Positions 59,147 through 64,000 of a DNA stretch of 64,000 bases are shown piece after piece. The stretch covers positions 1-64,000 of the forward strand of contig NZ_JAPSLH010000015.1 of the NCBI RefSeq assembly GCF_031180965.1. The letters are read 5' to 3'. The stretch is from Chelativorans sp. GTDB taxonomy: Bacteria; Pseudomonadota; Alphaproteobacteria; Rhizobiales; Rhizobiaceae. Numbering within the stretch: the first letter of the stretch is position 1; the number at the start of each line of letters is the position of its first letter. Under the pieces are notes generated by a model that saw only the letters and a program-made list of their open reading frames with translations, searched no databases and was not told the origin of the DNA. A program made the position numbers and the translations under genes.

Positions 59147-59320
59147 TCAGCTGGTGATCTGTTCCTTCTTGCGATGCTCGCAGCCGCCGGGTCCAGCATC
59201 GTCGGAAGGCGGGCTGCTCTGGCTCTGGCCGCTCTGGGCAAGGGCGATACCCGCGGGGACAGTGGCGGCGGCTAGGACGGAGGCGAGGCCGAGAGCGGCG
59301 ATAAGAAGTGTTCTGCGCAT
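59147..59320 (-). CDS. Small secreted hypothetical protein (57 residues)
   Basis: Minus-strand frame from ATG at 59320 to TGA at 59147. It begins MRRTLLIAALGLASVLAAAT, a clear signal peptide with likely cleavage after AGIALAQ, leaving a mature peptide of about 28 residues rich in Ser/Gln/Pro with one Cys and a Lys-rich end. GGAG lies 8 nt before the ATG. No family is recognised; the signal peptide and ribosome site are the support. Confidence 0.65.
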   Translation of the reverse strand: MRRTLLIAALGLASVLAAATVPAGIALAQSGQSQSSPPSDDAGPGGCEHRKKEQITS

Positions 59321-59426
59321 GGTGACACTCCGCTGTTGCAGGCATCAAACTAGCGCGCCCCCCGCCCCGCGGCGAGAGTATTTTTTCGCCTGAAGAATGG
59401 CGGGCACATCGGCGCCGCCAGCCGGA

Positions 59427-59714
59427 TCAGAAGTCGAAGATCTCGCCCAGGAGCGATTTCTTCTTGCGGCCGCGATACTGGTCCTCGTAGCGGCCCTGTC
59501 CGCGGTACTCGCGATCCTTGTCGTAGCCGCGGTCATAGCCGCTCGGCGGGGGTGGGGCTTCCGGAGCTGTTCGGTCGATGATCTTGTCCAGTTCGCCGCG
59601 GTCGAGCCAAACCCCACGGCACTTCGGGCAGTAGTCGATCTCCACCCCGCTGCGGTCGGCCATCACCAGGTCGGTGCGGCAGACGGGGCAAAGCAGTCCA
59701 ACATGTTCGGCCAT
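59427..59714 (-). CDS. TFIIB-type zinc-ribbon protein
   Basis: The 95-residue protein has the zf-TFIIB pattern: CPVC at 9-12 and YCPKCRGVWLDRGELDKII with C29 and C32 as the other ligand pair. The rest is a Tyr/Arg/Gly-rich low-complexity tail. Family members are widespread and of unknown role. Upstream is an 85-nt gap to the ABC permease gene. Confidence 0.87.
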   Translation of the reverse strand: MAEHVGLLCPVCRTDLVMADRSGVEIDYCPKCRGVWLDRGELDKIIDRTAPEAPPPPSGYDRGYDKDREYRGQGRYEDQYRGRKKKSLLGEIFDF

Positions 59715-59799
59715 TTCTCATCCCTCTGGTGGTTTTCGCAGCCCGTATTTAGGAACCGGAGCTGGACGCTTCCACCCCGCAAGAGGGAAATCAGGGCGG

Positions 59800-60756
59800 C
59801 TACGCCCTGATCTCCTGTCTCTGGAAGGAGACATAGGCGGCGGTGAACAGCACCAGGAGCGCCGCGATCATGCAGGCAAGCTGCGGCCAGATCAGCATCA
59901 GGCTCTGCGACGCCGGCAAAGGTGCGCCGATCACCGCCTGGCTGAGCTGATTGGCGAAGACGAGGCCGAGCGACCGCGTCTCCGGATTGAGGATCGCCAG
60001 CGTCATCTCGCCGAATAGCGTGTTGGGCGAAATGCGCGCGATCGCCCGCTCCACCTCCACCCGGTCGACCGCCGTCATGGGATCGAACGGGTCGACCGGC
60101 GCGATCGCCCCTGCGATGAGCGGCGACAGCATCGGCCAGAAAATGGTGAAGAGCAGCCAGACTGTGAGCGTGGCCAGCGCCGACGTCGCCGGCGACCGGA
60201 AGATGGTGGAGAACACCATCGCCACCGCGAGCCACACGCCGGCATAGACGAAGGAGGCGAGCAGGAAGGCGAGCCCGCGCAGGATCTCCTCCGCGCTCGG
60301 CGGCAGGCCGACCAGCAGGATGCCGAGCCCGATCACCAGCAGCCAGAGCACGAGCAGGCAGATGGCGATGACGATGAGGCATCCCAGGAATTTGCCGGTC
60401 AGCAGAGCATCGCGATAGATCGGCTGCGACAGGATGCGCGACATCGTGCGGCGATTGTATTCGCCGTTGATCGCGTCGAAGCCGAGCGCGATCGCCACCA
60501 GCGGCAGAAGGAAGCCGAGAAAAGCGACGAAGGAGGGCAGCGGCTCCTGCGCCGTGGTGAAGAGGCGCAGGAAGAGGAACTGGTCCTCGCTCACCGTCGC
60601 CGTGATCTGCCCGATCGCGGCATAGACCGCGCCCACCGCGGTGAGCAGCACAAGGAGCATCACCAGGTGGATGCGCGCGCTCGTCATATGGTCGGCCGCC
60701 TCCTTCAAGGCGACCGTCGCAAGCCCGGTAAAGGGCGAACCTTCACGCTGCGGCAT
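59800..60756 (-). CDS. ABC-2-type transporter permease (NosY-like)
   Basis: The 318-residue protein has six membrane segments and resembles ABC2_membrane/NosY permeases ([35 protein letters not shown] is the conserved cytoplasmic loop after the first helices). Start at 60756 overlaps the ATPase gene by 14 bases. It forms a transporter with the ATPase and probably acts with the NEW3 protein. Confidence 0.87.
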   Translation of the reverse strand: MPQREGSPFTGLATVALKEAADHMTSARIHLVMLLVLLTAVGAVYAAIGQITATVSEDQFLFLRLFTTAQEPLPSFVAFLGFLLPLVAIALGFDAINGEYNRRTMSRILSQPIYRDALLTGKFLGCLIVIAICLLVLWLLVIGLGILLVGLPPSAEEILRGLAFLLASFVYAGVWLAVAMVFSTIFRSPATSALATLTVWLLFTIFWPMLSPLIAGAIAPVDPFDPMTAVDRVEVERAIARISPNTLFGEMTLAILNPETRSLGLVFANQLSQAVIGAPLPASQSLMLIWPQLACMIAALLVLFTAAYVSFQRQEIRA

Positions 60757-61684
60757 GGACCTTCTCCTCCTCGAAGAACCGGACATAGACTTCGTCCAGG
60801 GTCGTCTGGCGGATCGACATGGTGCGGAGCGAACCGCCGGCCGCGACCACGCGGCGGGCGATCTCAGGCCGCGCATCGGCATCTGCATCGACGCGCCACA
60901 GGCCCGACCGCTGTTCGACCACGCCCGTGACATGCGGCGCGCCGGCAAGCGCCGTCCGCAAATCGACACCGTCCGCCTCAACCTCGACCACATGGGTGCC
61001 GCCGAGGACGTCGCTCGTCAGATCCGCCACCTTGCCCATGAGGCCGATGCGGCCGCGGTTAAAGAGGGCCACGCGGCCGCAGATCTCCTGCACCATGGTG
61101 AGCAGGTGCGAGGAGAGCACGATGGTGATGCCCTCGCGCGAAAGCTCGCCGATGAGGTCCAGCAGCTCCTGCGTCGATTGCGGATCGAGGCCGGAAGTGG
61201 GCTCGTCGAGAATGGCGATCTCGGCGCGCTTGATCAGCACCTCGGCCAGGCCCAGGCGCTGGCGCATGCCGCGCGAGAAGGTGCCGACGCGGCGCTCCGC
61301 CGCATGGCTGAGCCGGACGCGCTCGAGCGCGTAGCCGATACGCGCCGAGGCCTCCGCGCCCGGCAGTCCCGACAGGCGCGCGGTGTAAAGAAGGTTCTCG
61401 CGCGCCGTCAGATTGTCGTAGAAGCCGATCTGATCCGGCAGGTAGCCCACCCGGCGCTTCACCTCGAGCGGGTTGCGCAGGGGGTCGAGGCCGAGCACGC
61501 GGACCGTGCCGGAGGTCGGCTCCGTCAGGCCGAGGAGGAGCAGGATCGTCGTCGTCTTGCCGGAGCCGTTCGGCCCCAGAAGCCCGAAGACCTCCCCCTT
61601 CTCGACCGTCAGGTCAAGCCCGTCCACGGCCGCGTGGCGGCCGTAACGCTTGACGAGGTTCCTCGTCTCTATGACCGTGTTCAT
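60743..61684 (-). CDS. ABC transporter ATP-binding protein
   Basis: The 313-residue protein has Walker [11 protein letters not shown], signature [13 protein letters not shown], Walker [14 protein letters not shown] and a C-terminal regulatory extension typical of ABC-2 exporters (CcmA/NosF group). Start overlaps the stop of the NEW3 gene (ATGA). Confidence 0.92.
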   Translation of the reverse strand: MNTVIETRNLVKRYGRHAAVDGLDLTVEKGEVFGLLGPNGSGKTTTILLLLGLTEPTSGTVRVLGLDPLRNPLEVKRRVGYLPDQIGFYDNLTARENLLYTARLSGLPGAEASARIGYALERVRLSHAAERRVGTFSRGMRQRLGLAEVLIKRAEIAILDEPTSGLDPQSTQELLDLIGELSREGITIVLSSHLLTMVQEICGRVALFNRGRIGLMGKVADLTSDVLGGTHVVEVEADGVDLRTALAGAPHVTGVVEQRSGLWRVDADADARPEIARRVVAAGGSLRTMSIRQTTLDEVYVRFFEEEKVHAAA

Positions 61685-62916
61685 CGCCTGCCATACCGTG
61701 TTACCGCAAAACCAAGGACCATGACTGCAGCGGCGATGACGCCAAGCCCGGTGACGCCCCAGATGGTCGATGTGCGCACGGTGACGCGGAAGCTTTCGTT
61801 ATCGGAGGCGCCGTCGCCATTGGCGCGCACCGTGACCACATAGTCGCCGGCGATCGCCTGGTCCGAGGGCGTCATGTTGACCGCCACTTCGGCCGACTCC
61901 CCGGCGGGGATTTCGGCGATCTCCTCGGGATTGAACTCGACATTCCAGCCGGAGGGCGGGCTTGCGGAGAATTTCACCGCGCGGGCCGGCGCCGTGCCGC
62001 GGTTCTCCACGGTGAAGTTGAAGGTGCGCTGCTCGCCGGCGGTCGCATCGCCGGAAAGCCGACCGCCGGGACCGGCAAGGGCGAGTTCCGCCTGGCCGGT
62101 AATGTCGAGCACAAGCTGCGTTTCGGCCGCGGCATTGCCGCCCGCCGCCCGCACCATTACCGGATACTGGCCGGCCTGCGCATTCTCGGGCGCTTTCACC
62201 GTGACGGACAGGTTCTTCTTCTCGCCGGCGGCGAGCGGAATGCTTGTAAGCTCCTGGGAGCCGTAGCGCTCCTTGAAGGTCACCTGGAAGCCTGGCGCGG
62301 CCTCCGCGAGCAGGTTTACCACCGTGTCCTCCTGCCCGTCATTGGCGATCTCCACCTGATAGTCGAAGGTGGAGCGCACCGTGCCGCGCAGCGCCGGCAG
62401 CTCCGGCTTCAGCGTCAGCTCGGCCGGTTGTGTCTCGGCGAGAGTGAGCGCAATGGGCAGTTCCAGCGTCTGATTGCCCGACTTGCCGGTGATGGTGAAC
62501 TGATAGGTGTCGCCAACGGCGCCCTCGGCAGGCGTGAGCTTCAGCGACAGATCGATCGTCTGGTCGGAAGCGGCGATCGCCGCGCCGACGCGTTTGCCAT
62601 CGCCCTCGATCTCCCACTGCCAGCCCTCCGGCAGGCCGGAGATGGCGAATTCCACCCGCTGCGGCGGCAGCCCCTTGTTGGCGAGCGAAAGGCCGATATC
62701 CACTTCCTCGCCCGGCTGGGCGAAGAAGGCCGGATAGGGCGTCGTCAGCCACAGCCCCTGAAGCTCCTGCTCGACGGCAGCGCCGGGCGGCTGTGGCGCC
62801 GGGGCGGTCTGGGCAAGGGCCGAGGAGGTGCCCAGCAGCAAGCCGCCCACGACAAAGGTTGCACTCAAGGATTTGATGAGAGTTTTGCGCGCAAAAAAGG
62901 CGTGCGCAGGAATCAT
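61681..62916 (-). CDS. Exported NEW3-domain protein of an ABC-2 transporter
   Basis: The 411-residue protein has a signal peptide ([16 protein letters not shown]), several Ig-like NEW3 (alpha-galactosidase-associated) repeats, e.g. [30 protein letters not shown] and [29 protein letters not shown], and a C-terminal membrane helix ([16 protein letters not shown]) with RYGRR outside. It thus has a periplasmic body with a C-terminal anchor. First gene of the three-gene unit; substrate unknown. Confidence 0.85.
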   Translation of the reverse strand: MIPAHAFFARKTLIKSLSATFVVGGLLLGTSSALAQTAPAPQPPGAAVEQELQGLWLTTPYPAFFAQPGEEVDIGLSLANKGLPPQRVEFAISGLPEGWQWEIEGDGKRVGAAIAASDQTIDLSLKLTPAEGAVGDTYQFTITGKSGNQTLELPIALTLAETQPAELTLKPELPALRGTVRSTFDYQVEIANDGQEDTVVNLLAEAAPGFQVTFKERYGSQELTSIPLAAGEKKNLSVTVKAPENAQAGQYPVMVRAAGGNAAAETQLVLDITGQAELALAGPGGRLSGDATAGEQRTFNFTVENRGTAPARAVKFSASPPSGWNVEFNPEEIAEIPAGESAEVAVNMTPSDQAIAGDYVVTVRANGDGASDNESFRVTVRTSTIWGVTGLGVIAAAVMVLGFAVTRYGRR

Positions 62917-63170
62917 GTTTCCCTCCCTGCTTCGCGATCAATGCGGAGTTGACCCGGCCTGAAAGGCCGTGGATTCGATATAGGAAAACAGAAGAATTGC
63001 TGCAAGTATGGCAGGAGTGGGGCTAGTGATGTGCGGCCAGCGCCGGGGATGCGGCATGGCCGACTTGGTGGTAAGCTGGTAGCGCAAACGGAGGAAGATG
63101 GAGTGGCGCGGGAGTGCTGGAAGACGCCATCCGCAGTTCGGCAGGCCCGCCCGAACGGCGGCGGGGAGAC

Positions 63171-64000
63171 ATGAACGCACCATTCGGCAGCGGGCTCGCC
63201 GAGGCCGACCCCACCCGGCTTCTCGCCGCCCTAGACGTCACGCGCGAGGCCTTCACCTGGTATGATTGCGACGACCGCCTGATCCTCTGCAACAAGGCCA
63301 CGCTGGACATGTATGCGGCGCTGGCCGACGTGATCCGCCCGGGCGTGTCCTTCCGCACGCTGCTCGAAACCGGGTTGGCGCGCGGGCTGTGGGCCCTTGA
63401 CGGAGCAGACGGGTCCGAATGGTGTGACAGGCTGGTCGCCCAGCGGCATGAAAATGATGAGCTCGAGAGCATCTTTCCGCTGGCGGACGGCCGCTTCCTT
63501 CTGCATCGCGAAAAACGCACCGCCGATGGCAGCGTCGTCTGCCTCTGCTCCGACATAACGGCCATCAAGCGGCGCGAGATCGAACTCGCCGCCGCGCTGG
63601 AAAAATCCAGGCTTGCTCAGGCCGTGCTTGACCGCCTGCCCAACCCTGTTTTCGTCAAGGACGCCAATCTCGACTTCGTGCTGGTGAACAGGGCCTTCGC
63701 TTCCCTGTTCGGCACGGACCAGGATGCGATGATCGGCAAGAAGGGGGGCGACTATACGCCCGAGGGCGACACCCGGTTGTTCGAGGAGAGCGAGCGGCAG
63801 GTGCTCGAGACCGGCGAGGAATATCAGGTCGAGGAGGATTCGGAATTCGCCGGCATCGGCAACAGCCGCATCGTGCGGAAGAACCGGGTCGAAACTGACA
63901 GCGGCAAGAAATACGTCGCCTGCACCATCTTCGACATATCCGACCTGAAGCGCCGGGAAATGGACGCTGAAGAAGCGCGCCGCCGCCTTGCGGTCGTCCT
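63171..64000 (+). CDS. PAS-domain sensor protein, N-terminal part (runs off the window)
   Basis: From ATG at 63171, preceded by GGGGAG, the frame stays open to the window end (276 residues seen). It has a first PAS-like domain (LDVTREAFTWYDCDDRLILCNKAT to SDITAIKRREIEL), a coiled linker, and a second PAS (RLPNPVFVKDANLDFVLVNRAF to TIFDISDLKRREM), followed by the start of another linker. This layout is typical of hybrid sensor histidine kinases or diguanylate cyclases; the output domain lies beyond 64000. Confidence 0.75.
   Translation, partial: MNAPFGSGLAEADPTRLLAALDVTREAFTWYDCDDRLILCNKATLDMYAALADVIRPGVSFRTLLETGLARGLWALDGADGSEWCDRLVAQRHENDELESIFPLADGRFLLHREKRTADGSVVCLCSDITAIKRREIELAAALEKSRLAQAVLDRLPNPVFVKDANLDFVLVNRAFASLFGTDQDAMIGKKGGDYTPEGDTRLFEESERQVLETGEEYQVEEDSEFAGIGNSRIVRKNRVETDSGKKYVACTIFDISDLKRREMDAEEARRRLAVV

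Overview
This is a GC-rich chromosomal window from an alphaproteobacterium of the order Hyphomicrobiales (Rhizobiales), most like the Phyllobacteriaceae (Mesorhizobium/Nitratireductor/Chelativorans type). The placement rests on gene order (tolQRAB-pal-cpoB-tilS-ftsH; hemC-hemD-mitofilin-hemY facing tsaD-gpsA; dapF-mtaB-ftsY-ispZ; mdh-sucCDAB-lpd), an Omp19-type lipoprotein, an RcdA (DUF1465) gene with CtrA-type sites upstream, and an EcfG-type general-stress promoter. The genus cannot be fixed from the sequence alone. Almost everything is core genome; no phage, insertion sequence, CRISPR array, rRNA or tRNA gene was recognised.

Layout. 1-10055 (minus): the Tol-Pal envelope cluster (ybgC, tolQ, tolR, tolA, tolB, pal, cpoB), then tilS and ftsH. 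10084-13011 (minus): the ruvC-ruvA-ruvB Holliday-junction operon, interrupted between ruvA and ruvB by an AbrB/PIN toxin-antitoxin module. 13121-14178: a remnant of a TSUP permease, rcdA, and a region with two perfect CtrA-type boxes around a possible small RNA. 14179-23122: an acyl-CoA ligase, a TSUP permease, a ThiE-like gene with a Sel1-repeat gene, a GST, efp, suhB, and a MotA/MotB-like stator pair. 23157-31097: an ABC exporter, rpmE, a SelW-like gene, yebC, an MBL-fold protein, a GST/HxlR divergon, terC, ymdB and 5-formyl-THF cyclo-ligase, with a 6S RNA upstream of the last. 31488-38191: GNAT, GATase and TerB-like genes, then the heme operon with an alphaproteobacterial mitofilin. 38263-46887: tsaD-gpsA-yciI-EVE-methyltransferase on plus, then dapF-mtaB-ftsY-ispZ and a DUF1328 gene on minus. 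47081-59099: an Omp19-like lipoprotein, zapE, and the TCA operon mdh-sucC-[TA module + cupin]-sucD-sucA-sucB-lpd. 59147-62916: small zinc-ribbon and secreted genes and an ABC-2 transporter with a NEW3-domain exported partner. 63171-64000: the N-terminal part of a PAS-domain sensor.

The most notable points are: (1) two unrelated toxin-antitoxin modules, each inserted inside a core operon with start/stop overlaps or tight spacing and each preceded by inverted repeats that look like its own operator; (2) the CtrA-type boxes, terminator and possible small RNA upstream of rcdA; (3) an EcfG-type promoter on the DUF1328 gene; (4) a 6S RNA gene with recognisable promoter and terminal stem; (5) an intrinsic terminator on the plus strand ahead of efp with no gene ending before it.
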